From contig NC_037598.1 in the NCBI RefSeq assembly GCF_003073045.1, positions 9,727,543 to 9,791,542 on the forward strand: a stretch of 64,000 nt of DNA. Reading direction: 5' to 3'. The translations under genes were made by a program, and so were the position numbers. The notes under the pieces were generated by a model. It did no database searches. It worked only from the letters and a program-made list of their open reading frames with translations, and had not been told where the DNA came from. Shown here piece after piece: positions 36,090 to 46,700 of the stretch (position 1 is its first letter; each line of letters opens with the position of its first letter). This DNA comes from Pomacea canaliculata (taxonomy: Eukaryota; Mollusca; Gastropoda; Architaenioglossa; Ampullariidae).

Positions 36090-36900
36090 CCACGACAGTC
36101 TTTCTAACACACAAACACAAACACAAACAATTGCAATGCGATTTTTTCGTTTTGTTTCTCTACTGTACTGTGCATTGAGTCTACTTCAAAATGGAAAAAT
36201 GTGTTTTAAAATCTACTACTACTTCTCATTATCATCAATATCCAAGAATATTAGACAGGAAAGGCGGTTTGATAATCAAACTTAATTTTATTTTAGAGGC
36301 ATGCGTGACTTTTCTTCATCATGTCCTCAGGTTAAAATAATGTCTTGCTCTTTCTGTAATGTTGTCATTCAATACTTTCCATTGTACTACATCTTGCATT
36401 ACACTTAATTTTTCAATAAATTACTCCGTTTCTTCTATATTTATCTTATGCTGTGCACAATTTTTAATATTTTACACCGTCTTGATAATTTTTAAGATAC
36501 TTTTTTTTAAATTCTGAACTAATTTGAAACGAGACTGTTTAAATTCTAGATACAATTATTAGTTTATTTTGTTTATGCATAAAAATATTTAACATTATTA
36601 ATGGGATTTCTAGAATGAATTTTCCAACACGTACAGGAGTTGAATGCGCTGTACACATACAATAAGTAATGATGCCGAATGACAGAGAAGACATTAACAA
36701 TCAGACAAACATACAAACACACGTGCTCAGTCAACATTTCTTTATACAATATACCTTTTTCACTTTTCTTTCTGACCGCTGTTCAACATCACCTGCCTTC
36801 ATCTCTATCTCTGTGATGACATTTGAAGAGCAAACATCTTCATTGTCATCTTGATTGCCACTTATACTTGACTATGTAATCTAGTGTTTACTTTCCTAGT
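36090..36900. other. Unit 4-specific segment, no gene recognised
   Basis: This part has no obvious counterpart in units 1-3. It is AT-rich with short frames only. It may be an insertion or DNA lost from the other units. Confidence 0.4.
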
Positions 36901-37594
36901 TTATAGCAACATTTGCATATTTCCCTCTGTAGTTTAGTTGTTTTCTTTTTCTGATTTAAGGATGCATTCAGGAATACTCTTTGCTTGTTTGTCTTCCATG
37001 TTTAATTGTTTTATTATCTTCATTTATAGTAGTATGTTTATCTGTGTTAGAAGTTTTACTGCCTCATCTTTTTATGTTTAAAGGGTCATGTTTGTGTGTT
37101 TGGTCGTGTTTTGCCTCTAAATTTTACGGCCCCTATTCTCCATATTTATCTAAAAAATTGAATGTGTTGTCCTCTATTAATGGTTTATTTATTTTGCTTC
37201 CAGCGACAATCCGATGGGAGTTGGGTGACCTGGGTTCAGTTCTCTTCTCATCTCTGTTCTTCCTCTGGATGTAGCACCTGCTTGTTGCCGTGATGTAGCC
37301 TTACTTGCTGTCTCCTATTTCCCCTACGTTGTTCGTAGGCTCACATATATGTTTATTTTTCTGCTGTTTTGTCATTTTCCGTATCTCAGTTAATGTGGGA
37401 ATGTCCATAGACGAGATCTGAACATTCACTGTCAGTGCAGTGGAGTCAAGCAAGTGGTTCACGAGACCTCCCCTCCTTATTTACACAGAGCAATCACTGA
37501 TTGGCTGTTTGATTTTGAAAAAAAGTGGTTAGAAATGCTACTGCTTCTATTTTAACTGCTTTTTTTTTTTGCGTTCGATTCGTCTTTTCTGTCT

Positions 37595-37846
37595 TTGGTC
37601 GTCATGAAAACAATGTCTCACCACAGCAGTGCAGGGGAAACAATCCTGACGGCGGCCCTATTGTCTCCCAGCATCTCTGACAACTCTTCTGTACTGGCCG
37701 ACATGACACCGGGTCCGGACTGCGACTATACCACCACCATAGACACCACCACAACCACTACCGACGTTTTGACCATTGACCTGCGCGTGCGTTCCAAAAC
37801 CGTCGTAGGAACAAATGCAGTCGCTTCCAGGCTGCCACAGCAATAA
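37595..37846 (+). CDS. Hypothetical Thr-rich protein or exon (unit 4 island)
   Basis: This is the paralogue of the frame at 29.8-30.2 kb, open from a possible ATG (MKTMSHHSS) to the same TAA after RLPQQ. Differences from unit 3 are few and mostly single substitutions (for example TTTTD becomes TTTID). Units 3 and 4, whose P450 genes are intact, also keep this frame open, whereas units 1 and 2 do not. No function can be assigned. Confidence 0.3.
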   Translation: MVVMKTMSHHSSAGETILTAALLSPSISDNSSVLADMTPGPDCDYTTTIDTTTTTTDVLTIDLRVRSKTVVGTNAVASRLPQQ

Positions 37847-38040
37847 ACTAACTGACAGACGTCTACGAAACCACTCATAGATCTTTTAAAGGTAAAAATA
37901 TTTACGTGTCTATATAAATATATCAGAATGTATCAAACCATCTCATGACAACAGCACAAGGAGAATAGAAATTTTTTTCTAACTTTCAAATTTTTTTATT
38001 GATGTAAGAAAACAGTGAAAAAAAGTAATAATTTTTAGAA

Positions 38041-38104
38041 CCAAAAAAAAACAAAACAAAACAAAACAAAACAAACAAACAAACAAACAAACAAAAAACA
38101 AAAG
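38041..38104. repeat. AAAAC/AAAC microsatellite in unit 4 spacer
   Basis: About five AAAAC units are followed by about six AAAC units. The tract is present only in unit 4; units 1-3 have a short A-rich stretch at this place. Confidence 0.85.
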
Positions 38105-39187
38105 AAGGCAATATTTCATGGTTAATAAAAAGAAGAGAAAGATTTTGAAGTTGAATTTTCTGTATCAGCAGAATTTAAAACGCTTTACACACGGGCGAGA
38201 GAGAACGCCTTTAAAGGTCGGTATCAGATGAACACAGAAATATGTATACAAAGTGCACAACAAAATATTAACAAAGTTTATCGAGAAAGCACTAACATAC
38301 AAAACTAGAGTGCTTGATTATAAACAGTCTGAGCTAGCCTTGTAAGCTACTGAAACCTTTCAATTTTGACACGGTGCTGAAAACAGCGATGACTAAGAAT
38401 TTGAATAAGAAGACTGAGAATGTCAGTCAATGATTTGGAAATTGTAATTGTTGTTTGAAATATGTAAACAAAATTTAATATACTTAAATAACCGCATAAT
38501 AAATTTTCATCACTAGTAATGACTTATGTAAATGAAAACTAATCGTAACCCAAATGTGTGAGGAGAGAATAAACTCCTAGTAGTGAATAAATGTCTAAGA
38601 CGATAAAAGTCAAACGGTCAGGTGCTTTCTTTTAAACCGGTTTATTTTTTACTTTTATTATTCTCATCATCATCATTATTATAATTAATGCAGTCTACGT
38701 TGAATTCAGTGTTTTACTTATTGACTCACAACATATACATATATAGCAATAAATATAATTTATGATATTTTCTGTTTTATATATGTTATATATGTATGTA
38801 AACATAACAACATCAATATATATATATACACACCCAGTGTAGGGCCATTAAGCCGCGGTGATTGAGGTCCAAACTGCTTCATCGCGGATAAGGTTATCCT
38901 CGGCATACTAAATTTTGGAAATGCATAAATTATAATAAATAATGAAAAAGTACAAGGTTTCATCACATTACTTTTTCTTAATTTTGTAGCATTGTAAGGT
39001 GTGAATCGGTTATAATGGCGGCCTCCATAACGATGACACACAGCGTGGATAAAAAAGATTAATATTTGAATTTCATGGTAAGTTACTTTACTGTTTGTTG
39101 ATAAATAAAAGACTGATGTTTTAGAAATACTTCTCTGAAGTTATAAGCCAGCATTTAAATATTTAATCGGCGATAGTAACTAGCATG

Positions 39188-39448
39188 TTAATCACGGACA
39201 TTGGAAATGCCAAAGTGACAACTGTCAACACCTGTCTCGAGTGTTGGAGAGGCCAGTTCCAGGTCGGTACCATCTAAAGTGTCAAAAATTTGGAATCCAA
39301 GCATTTTTCGAATGTTTAGCGGATCATTGGACCGTGGCTCAATGTCCCCACACTGTATATGCACATATAACGACATAACAATAAAGCTATATGAACTTTT
39401 CATTATTCGTAAAGTGCTTACGATAATAATAATAACAAAGGACACCAT
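39188..39448 (-). CDS. Small conserved frame 3' of P450 D, unknown
   Basis: Open paralogue with EPRSNDPLNIRKMLGF and the ending CHFGISNVRD. The product is unrecognised; see the copy in unit 1 for the alternatives. Confidence 0.25.
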   Translation of the reverse strand: MVSFVIIIIVSTLRIMKSSYSFIVMSLYVHIQCGDIEPRSNDPLNIRKMLGFQIFDTLDGTDLELASPTLETGVDSCHFGISNVRD

Positions 39449-39882
39449 AGACGATTGCTCAAACAGAACTGAAAGTTAGTAAAAAAAGGAAAACGATTAA
39501 CCAGGTAAAAATTTTGTAAACTGTCTGCTGCACTGATTTCGAAGCATAAAAACTGCAGGAAGTTTATTGTCTTCCTGACTTAAACGAACGACTTTATACA
39601 ATAAAATATTTAAATATTAACTTTATTAATTCTAACCCCATGCTTCTTGCTTTGAGCAAACGCGTCCAGCGTATTGCCTAAATGTCAGATCTCAAAAATC
39701 CCTGACATCAATCAAAAGGTTAATATATATATATATGAGATAAAAGAGTCTTAAGAAACAGACCAAGAGAAGTTAAAACCGAAAAACCACCTTGCTTCGA
39801 ACTCCTAGATTTCTAAACAGGAGTGACAGAGGCAGCAAAGCCACAACCCTTCAATGAGTTGGAAGCCCTCTTGTCCACAAAC

Positions 39883-41944
39883 TCATTTGCTGTACACTAG
39901 GACTGGAGCGCCCTCTTTTGGTCGGAAGTCAATCTGCACGTCGTTGACTGGTGGCAGGATCTCGTTGCCATACTTCTCCGTATTAGGCTCCGCCTTCTGA
40001 CCCTCGGGGAGCTGGAGCGAGAAGGAGTTGATGAGGTTCATCAGGAACCATTTGCCCTGCAGTATGGCGCTACGTTGGCCTGGGCAGAGTGAGCCAAAGG
40101 AGAAGATCAGTTTCTTCAGCTCCTTGCCGTACTTGTAGAAAGTTGTGTTGACAAAGCGTTTGTGCTTGAAAACCTACGCAACCAAGGAGATAAAAGAACA
40201 CAATAGTATAACTGTAAGAAATAAATATTATAATGGTGAAGAAGCTATTTTACAGACCAGACATTTTGACTTCAACAAGGCATTCGACTACGGATTGTTA
40301 AAAGAGTAATCATAATAATTATTTGAATGGCAAAATTATCAGTCATCTTAACCATAATGGTTTTTGATGAATGGCGTTGTGACTATCGTAGAGATACATG
40401 TACTCACCTCTGGATCTTCGAAGATTTCAGGGTCCATGTGAACGCCTGCTGCACACATGACTGCACGGTCCCCCTTGCGCACTGTGTACTTTTGTCCGCT
40501 GGGCATCTCGAACTCTGTATCTTCAGTGATGTACCGAGTCATTAAGGTGCCACTGTACATCCTCAGGGTCTCCTTCCAGAAGGAATCTGCAAAGACGAGT
40601 TGATTGTACAGTAAAGTTCAAGCGAATAAGTATTACTCATAGTTTTAAATAATATTCGCCAGTCTCTTTGCATTTAAACAGTTAAGGTTAATGAAGAACT
40701 TAATTTCGCTTAGACAGTTTGATATAATTTTTTTCTAGCGAATTCGGTGTCTAGGAGACACGATGCTGTTAGTGAATGTAGAGAAAATAATCGCTTTTAT
40801 CAGGTCGCCAAAGGATCGACACTTCCATGTGATAGTAGTTAAGAGTATCGCCTTTTGTACCAGAATAATGATGAGACCATAAATTTATATATCTATACTT
40901 CATTGAACACTTACCAAGAAGAGGGAATTCACCGATCTCTGCCAAGGTGAAGGCGACACTTTCCTCTCCGTCTGCGCGTTTCATTTCGATGGCTTCGTGA
41001 AGCTCCCTCTCGAGGTCCTTCAGAATGCGGGGGTCCTCCGCCAGTTTGTACACGCACCAGTAGGCAGCACGGAAAGTATTGTAGTTGACGTGGAAAATAA
41101 CGAGGTTATAAAGTGCAATATCTTGTTCGCTGTGACCGTGTTGGTGAAAGTGATTGATGGAGACCTTGATTTGCTCGGACACTCCGTCACGCCGCAACAT
41201 GTTGTGGGATGTCGGCTGCTGTAACAGGACCGTCAACGCCTCGACGGCTTGGGGAAAGAGTTTCAGCGGCAAGCCAATCCACAGGTAGGTGAAGTACTTG
41301 TGAAAGAGGTTAAAATTATCATGAAAAACTTTCGGGCAGAAGTTCTTTGTTTTCTCCTCACCTGAGGGGTCCACGCTGCGCCCGAACAGGGTGTAGAACA
41401 AGGAGGGAAACATGGTCTTCGACATCAGCGTGAAAAGCATTTCTCTTCTCCAGTCGACGCTGGTGTTACCGTCGGTGTTGATGTTGGCATTGCAGTCCGA
41501 GGTGGTCATGGCTGAGGTCTTCGTCAAATCTGTGAAGGAGTTCTGCACGTGTTTCGCAAAGTTGTCCATCGTAGTGTTCACGTACATGCCTTTTAGGCGT
41601 TTGGCGATCTCAATAGACAACTTGCGAGAAGACTTCACCTCAAGGGCGAAGACGTTGTTGAGGACTTGATGCATAATTGCAAAGAAATCAAAATTCTTCA
41701 CCTTAACGAAGGTTTCGTAGCAGTGTGGGTCCATGATGACGGTGAAGTAGTGGTTAAGAAGACGGATGGTGAAGATGTCGCCCAGCTGTTTCTGAGATGT
41801 CTGCAGGAAGCGCACATGATGTTTTGAGAACTGCGCGCTGTTACCCCACAGAAAATGTCCGGGTACGTAGGGAGGCTCGCTTTTCCGCCTAAAGAACACA
41901 ATTTCAAGAGCCCAGAGTTACTTTGCAGAGAGCCATCTGCTACA

Positions 41945-41989
<45 letters not shown>

Positions 41990-42257
41990 GATGGGTTTCC
42001 AGAACAGAGAAGAAAACAACATACAATAATGATGTGAAGAGAGTACATTTGACACAATAAATGTATGTGATATGATGAACAGGTCTGTGCACAATTCAAT
42101 CCATTTTTCATGTGTCGGGTGGTGGTCTATATGAACAGAACGACAGAGTATTTTCTGGTTCATTTATTCTTTCTCCTTACCTGATCCGAAAAGTAAATCG
42201 AAGGTAGGCCACAAGAACAAGAAAGATGACCAAGATGAATACTCCAGAGATCAACAT
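39883..42257 (-). CDS. Cytochrome P450 D, CYP7/CYP8-like, intact (506 aa)
   Basis: Exons (minus strand): 1 at 42257-42181 (one codon shorter than in B and C), 2 at 41888-40915, 3 at 40586-40408, 4 at 40173-39883, 1521 bases in all. Borders are GT-AG; the last acceptor is TAG rather than CAG. The anchor reads MLISGVFILVIFLVLVAYL. The protein shows RRKSEPPYVPG, I-helix HVNYNTFR followed by AYW, KETLR (ExxR, after DSFW), DPEIFEDPE, FKHKRF and FGSLCPGQR with Cys440. It is the only copy that keeps the classical Cys-Pro-Gly after the shortened loop. The conserved GC-box block lies about 240 bases upstream of the ATG. The role is presumably oxidation or rearrangement of a lipid or sterol, inferred from the family only. 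Confidence 0.88.
41945..41990. repeat. CAT microsatellite in intron 1 of P450 D
   Basis: About 15 CAT units lie at the place where unit 1 has TTC repeats. The repeated motif has therefore changed between paralogues. Confidence 0.9.
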
Positions 42258-42463
42258 TTCTGATGCTGATGCTGCGTCTGACGTTCCTAAGGAGAAAGGT
42301 AGATGACACCCTGTCTTGCCTGTAGCCCTGCGAGAAAGAAACTATTCCACTGTGAGCTTTGGCGAATAAATAAGTACACAAGGTAAGTCTGGTCAGGCGC
42401 CAGCCGACCTGCGCATTAGTAATCTCTTCAAGGAGGAGCATTTGAACTATTCATTGATGCTGA

Positions 42464-42538
42464 GCGCCGCGATAGGTTCGCTCCACCCTACTCGCCCCGC
42501 CCCTCTTTTCACATCGGACTAGAATAGATAATAGAGAA
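42464..42538 (-). promoter_or_regulatory. Conserved upstream block of P450 D
   Basis: The GC box is at 42494-42503, about 237 bases upstream of the ATG. The immediate neighbours of the block are more diverged here (a deletion shortly after it), yet the block itself is kept. Confidence 0.45.
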
Positions 42539-43429
42539 CAAGAGATGTCATCTCACTCGATAAGTTACGACGTGCATGCATCGGAAGAGGCGAAAAAAAG
42601 AAGGAAAGAAAGAAATATTAAGTTAATGCTCTTTGCTCTTAAGATGGTGAGCTTTGCGAAATAGTATTTGATGATTAATGCCAGTGATATTAATAATATT
42701 AATAATAATAGTGATACGATTAATATGCTATTTCCCAAGTCTAGTATGTTGGTTAGAGAGTGCAAGAGAGCAATTACAAATTAAAGTAATGGTATTTGTA
42801 CTTGCGTGTGGCTCGCAGTCTATCTCGCAGGTTTCTACTGGTCCCCGTCACGTGGTCAGGTTGACCTTTACTAAATTTTGGATGTGAAGAAAGGTCTTTA
42901 CATCCTCCAGCATCTTGTCATTAACATGTCCGAGTATTTGTGTCAAACACCTGTATCGTGTGTCAGCGACAAACAAACAATATCTCTGTCAACAAGCAAG
43001 CCATGACAACTTACGAGTTAATGGACATGTTGACTGGAAGCTTTAGAACCTAACACTTTCTACGATCAGCTTTTTAACTCACTAACGGAACTCAATGCTG
43101 CTAGTAAAATGAATTCCTTTGTCCTTTGGTGAAATACAACATGAGAGATAATTCAACTAATTAAGTTTTGTATTTATTTATACATTTAGTTTCTAACATG
43201 CGTCGGTACCTTGGTTAATGAATATGAAATAATACTTAGTCATGAGAGGCATGGAACGTCAGGCACACGGGTCAAAGGTCAACGAAATCCTTTGCTCTGG
43301 TCCTGCTTAGACCTTACACACAATTGGATGCAGTAAGAGTGCCTTGCACAGAAAATTACCTTAAAACCAAAGTATCAGAGTTACTATTTTGAAAAAAAAA
43401 ATCCACAAAAATTCAGCACCTGTCGTTCC

Positions 43430-43620
43430 GTTTACATAAGGAGACACCGTTGCGGCCTGTTTGACCCGGAAGTGAACCTGCACGTCGTTGACTGGTGGCA
43501 GGACCTCTTTGCTGTAGCTCGCCGTAAGATTCTCCATCTTTTGACCTTCGGGGAGCTGGAATGAGAAGGAGTTGATGAGGTTCATCAGGAACCACTTGAC
43601 CTGCAGCGGGGAGATGAGTC
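43430..43620 (-). pseudogene. P450 F: fragment of a last exon
   Basis: The minus strand reads LQVKWFLMNLINSFSFQL, PEGQK, EVLPPVNDVQVHFRVK, which is the C-terminal half of exon 4. The part with the cysteine loop is missing, and the C-terminus runs into duplicon spacer sequence (equivalent to 17.4 kb) instead of GAPVL. The HFRVK ending is shared with gene E and not with A-D, which have DFRPK. It is probably a remnant of an E-like gene cut by the rearrangement. Confidence 0.75.
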
Positions 43621-43984
43621 TGGTGTCTACTTTGGCAGCTTTCCCTTCTCAGTGGACATGACACCCTCATGTTTACACCCCGTTTACTGTCGTTAGTGTT
43701 TTTCTGAAGTTTTATAATGTAGTGTTTGTCATTCCACGAAAGATATTAAACCTACGTGTGTAATATTCAATAGAACTACCCAAGCAGAACACCGCAAGTA
43801 ACGAACTTAAAGATTAATAAGCATCGACAACCTACAGAACCCACGAAAATGTTATCCACAAACAAAGTCTTAAAAGTGGTTAGATGAGTGCATATTTGTT
43901 GTTTTGAAACGCGTAAGAACATCGTGTTTAAAGTATATTATCTGTCAAAAATTAGATAAGTCTGGCTAATTTAATGAGGAAGGG

Positions 43985-44300
43985 ACGGCCAGCTCGTATG
44001 GAGTTGGTCAACCTGGGTCGCTAACCGAGTTCTCCAGGGCACGGGGAGGCAGTTGGGTTGGGCAGATTTTTATACAATGATGTTATAACTTGTGTTAGTA
44101 ATTCTAAGGTCACTTGAATCAATATATTTTTAAAAGTTCGACTTAAAATTAAAATAAAATTGTTTAACTCATAAAATAATTTACAATTTTATTACGATTT
44201 TAGATATAAATAAGTTGTGAGCACTTTGAAATATTTATCCTTTAATCAAAGTAACCAAAGGTGCCAGTCTTCCACTGTTCTAGCCTTAAATAAAAAATGC
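43985..44300. repeat. Left arm of an inverted duplication
   Basis: 44060-44215 (TTATAACTTGTG to GATATAAATAAGTT) matches 54121-54270 in reverse complement, and 44221-44290 matches 53635-53690 likewise. Together with F and gene E this shows that DNA downstream of an E-like gene was copied in inverted orientation. Confidence 0.7.
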
Positions 44301-44504
44301 ATTCGGTTGTTTTTTTTGTTTTTTTTTTGTGAAGCCTGGTGGCCCTACGCTGAAGTTCACAGCTTGCTTCCAGCCAGACATTATGTTATACCACAGCAAG
44401 AAAAGAACTAAAAGAAAATACCCTATTTCCAGAAATTGTAGGGCAATCTGAAAGGATAGCTGATATTTTGTTTGTAGATAATTCAGCAAGCATGATGACT
44501 GGTG

Positions 44505-44720
44505 GGGCGCCAATTAGCGTAGTGGTTAAAACATTGACTTGTCTCCACTGACCCTGGGTTCAGATGGGACACGTCCTCAATGGGACATCTATTCTCAGGG
44601 ATACCTGTCAGGAGATTTTCGTCAGGTTTCCTCCTTCATCACTTTCCCCTCATAGTGCGAAATCTCTTCTAGGTGAAAGCACTTCCCCGCCATAGCCAAC
44701 AGCCAAGCAGCGGTACTTTT
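44505..44720 (+). mobile_element. tRNA-derived SINE
   Basis: A-box TAGCGTAGTGG (44515-44525) and B-box-like GGTTCAGATGG (44557-44567) are spaced as in a tRNA gene, but the sequence does not fold into a full tRNA. It is followed by a non-tRNA body (GTCAGGAGATTTTCGTCAGG and onward). This is the usual layout of a tRNA-derived SINE. The 3' end is not clear. Confidence 0.6.
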
Positions 44721-44899
44721 TTCACGAGAGTTTTTTGAGTGATTAAAAGTTCAGATGGTCGCGTGAACTTCTATGCTCGAGAAGAAATCAGTCATCGTAC
44801 TTCAGTCCGCAGTCAGCCCAAGCACGTCACGTTGGGCAAAAACCACCTTCACCAGGAATCTGGGATTGTATGTCACTGCTAACATTACCTTGACAGATG

Positions 44900-44995
44900 A
44901 GCTACAGGTGTCTGTCAGTCTATTATGAAGCTGCAGGTGTTTGTCAGTCTGCCAACTATGATTAAAGTTACAGGTGTCTGTCAGTCTTCTTATTC
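44900..44995 (+). repeat. Short tandem repeat of an ACAGGTGTCTGTCAGTCT core
   Basis: Three copies of a roughly 20-base core (one changed to GCAGGTGTTTGTCAGTCT) occur at about 40-50 base spacing. Confidence 0.65.
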
Positions 44996-45309
44996 TCTAC
45001 GCGCCCTACCTGTACTCTTGTGTTTTATTTTCTTTGCAAGCTCCTGACTTCACTATTTCTCTAAACTTCTCTGTCCTTTCTTCCCAACCAAACAACTACG
45101 CTCTTCGTATGATAACCATATTGAACTAAGCAATTTAGCAGAAGAAGAACAACATGTGGTCACAGAATGTTTAGTTATTGTGCAGCTAAACAACGGCTCC
45201 CCTTCCACATTCCCCAGCTACCCAACACAAAATCCTTTAAATGTGTACTAAAATACAACCCCTCCTTGTACAAGACCACCAACCCAGTCCCTGACGTTCG
45301 TAAATCAGT

Positions 45310-45655
45310 TTTTTTCTGACTACCACGGTGTCCACTGCCCTCCAATGTACCTTGCAGAGTCTTGGACAGTGTCAAGCTGGGTCACATGGCCAAAGACCAC
45401 CTTACACGCTTGACTGTTGACTGGGTCTACGTTTGACATCCCTAAAAGCAGCATCAGTACTACAAGGGACTTGTACAGATTGTACTTTGTAGTAAACCTG
45501 ATGCCACAGACCTTTTCCATGTCTCGCTGACCCCTATTCCAAGTAATCAGTGAGATGCGAGCGCTCGGGGGCGTCCATGATGTCTTGTTGCTGGGGGAGG
45601 GTACACGAGCTATGGTGCTGCTAATGACCAGGTCACGTGTTACACCAATCTTTGT
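45310..45655 (-). mobile_element. LINE 3'-end fragment, copy 1
   Basis: The minus strand reads VVFGHVTQLDTVQD and ends in a QGTLEGSG-like segment, the C-terminal tail known from many animal LINE reverse transcriptases (FGHVTRHDTL, LQGTLEGG). It is degenerate. It is repeated directly from 45.65 kb and inverted at 48.67 kb. Confidence 0.65.
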
Positions 45656-46100
45656 CCACTGCCCTCAAATGTACCTTGCAGAGTGTCTTGGACAGTGTCA
45701 AGCTGGGTCACATGGCCAAAGAAGACCAGCTTACGCCGCTTGACTGTTGAAAGTAGGGATTGCTGGTGTCCTACGAGTGTGGCGACTTTGTACAAAAAAG
45801 TCTTTTTGTTTTGTTTTGCTTTGCTTTGCTTTGTTATGTTTTGTTTTGTTTTGCTTTGCTTTGCTTTGCTTTGTTTTGTTATGTTTTGTTTTGTTTTGCT
45901 TTGTTTTGTTTCGATCCTGTTCTTTGTACGAAATCCAAAGCAGGCTCCTCAGGCAATTGTTGTCGAATGTACGGGACACTGTCTCTACGTTTCACATCCC
46001 TACAAGCAGCATCAGTACTACAAGGGACTGTACAGATTGTACTTTGTAGTAAACCTGATACGACAAACCTTTTCCAGCCAAGCCATTGCCACTGTAGCTG
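45656..46100 (-). mobile_element. LINE 3'-end fragment, copy 2, with microsatellite insertion
   Basis: The minus strand from 45.78 kb to 45.65 kb is open and reads QQSLLSTVKRRKLVFFGHV, then TQLDTVQDTLQGTFEGSG, the best-preserved copy of this tail. Sequence equivalent to copy 1 resumes after a TTTTG repeat. Confidence 0.7.
45802..45911. repeat. TTTTG/CTTTG pentanucleotide microsatellite
   Basis: About 22 units, alternating TTTTG and CTTTG, with two ATGTT variants. The tract splits LINE fragment copy 2. The long frames across it are artefacts of the five-base period. Confidence 0.95.
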
Positions 46101-46369
46101 CGCACCACAGCACCATCCAGAAACAATGTTAGACTCGACCATGTGGTGCGAGATTTATTTCTTGTTGTTAACTGTAGTACTAATGGTTGAATAGCATAAA
46201 TTTCCTAAAACATTGGGAACAGTTTCTTAAAAGAATGCTACATTTACTGACATTGCCATTTTGTCGTTTAAAATTTTCGTTAAGAAAAATCTTTAAAGGT
46301 TAAAAATATGAACTGATAGGTTTTAAAAAAATGTTATGTGTAGCTAGAGAGGAAAAAATAATAAAAATT

Positions 46370-46700
46370 TCCTTCTTGGCATCTGTGCTCTAAGCACTCC
46401 TCTATCCACTCCCCACCCACCGACCCTCCCATACAAAAAAAAAAAAAAAAAAAAAGTCCACGCCTCACATCTGGATTGGAACCAGTCCAGTTGTCAATCA
46501 CCCGATGACCCAGGTCGCTAGTGATCCCCGACATAGGATCAGGGCCCACTGGAGCTGAATGTTTGGAAACGAGTGAAGGGTCATCAACATATTTTTTAGA
46601 TTGTTCAACATCCTTGTTCGTCTGTCGTCTGTCTTGTCTCTGTTCGTAGTGAAACTGGTGATGGGCGTCAGCGAGGAGCACGACTATGTCTTTCAACGAT
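46370..46700. repeat. Inverted copy of 55.25-55.58 kb
   Basis: The minus strand reads MKDIVVLLADAHHQFHY and then PDPMSGITSDLGHR. The plus strand at 55.26 kb reads KDIVMLLDDAHHQLHY and similar sequence onward. A poly-A run at 46435-46454 interrupts it. The origin is unknown; it may be an unclassified repeat. Confidence 0.65.

Larger units (their letters stand above)
36011..43430. repeat. Tandem duplicon unit 4 (carries intact P450 D)
   Basis: Landmark order is the same as in the other units. About 0.5-0.7 kb near 36.1-36.9 kb has no counterpart that I can see. The unit ends abruptly at about 43.43 kb, where spacer sequence is fused to a fragment of a P450 last exon (F). Confidence 0.75.

Noticed and set aside
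44505-44580. Possible tRNA gene
   Set aside because: A- and B-box are present, but no complete cloverleaf or acceptor stem is seen and a SINE body follows.
45683-46194. Several overlapping frames of 80-150 codons rich in Cys/Phe/Leu or Lys/Asn/Thr
   Set aside because: They come from the pentanucleotide repeat, which leaves all frames open.
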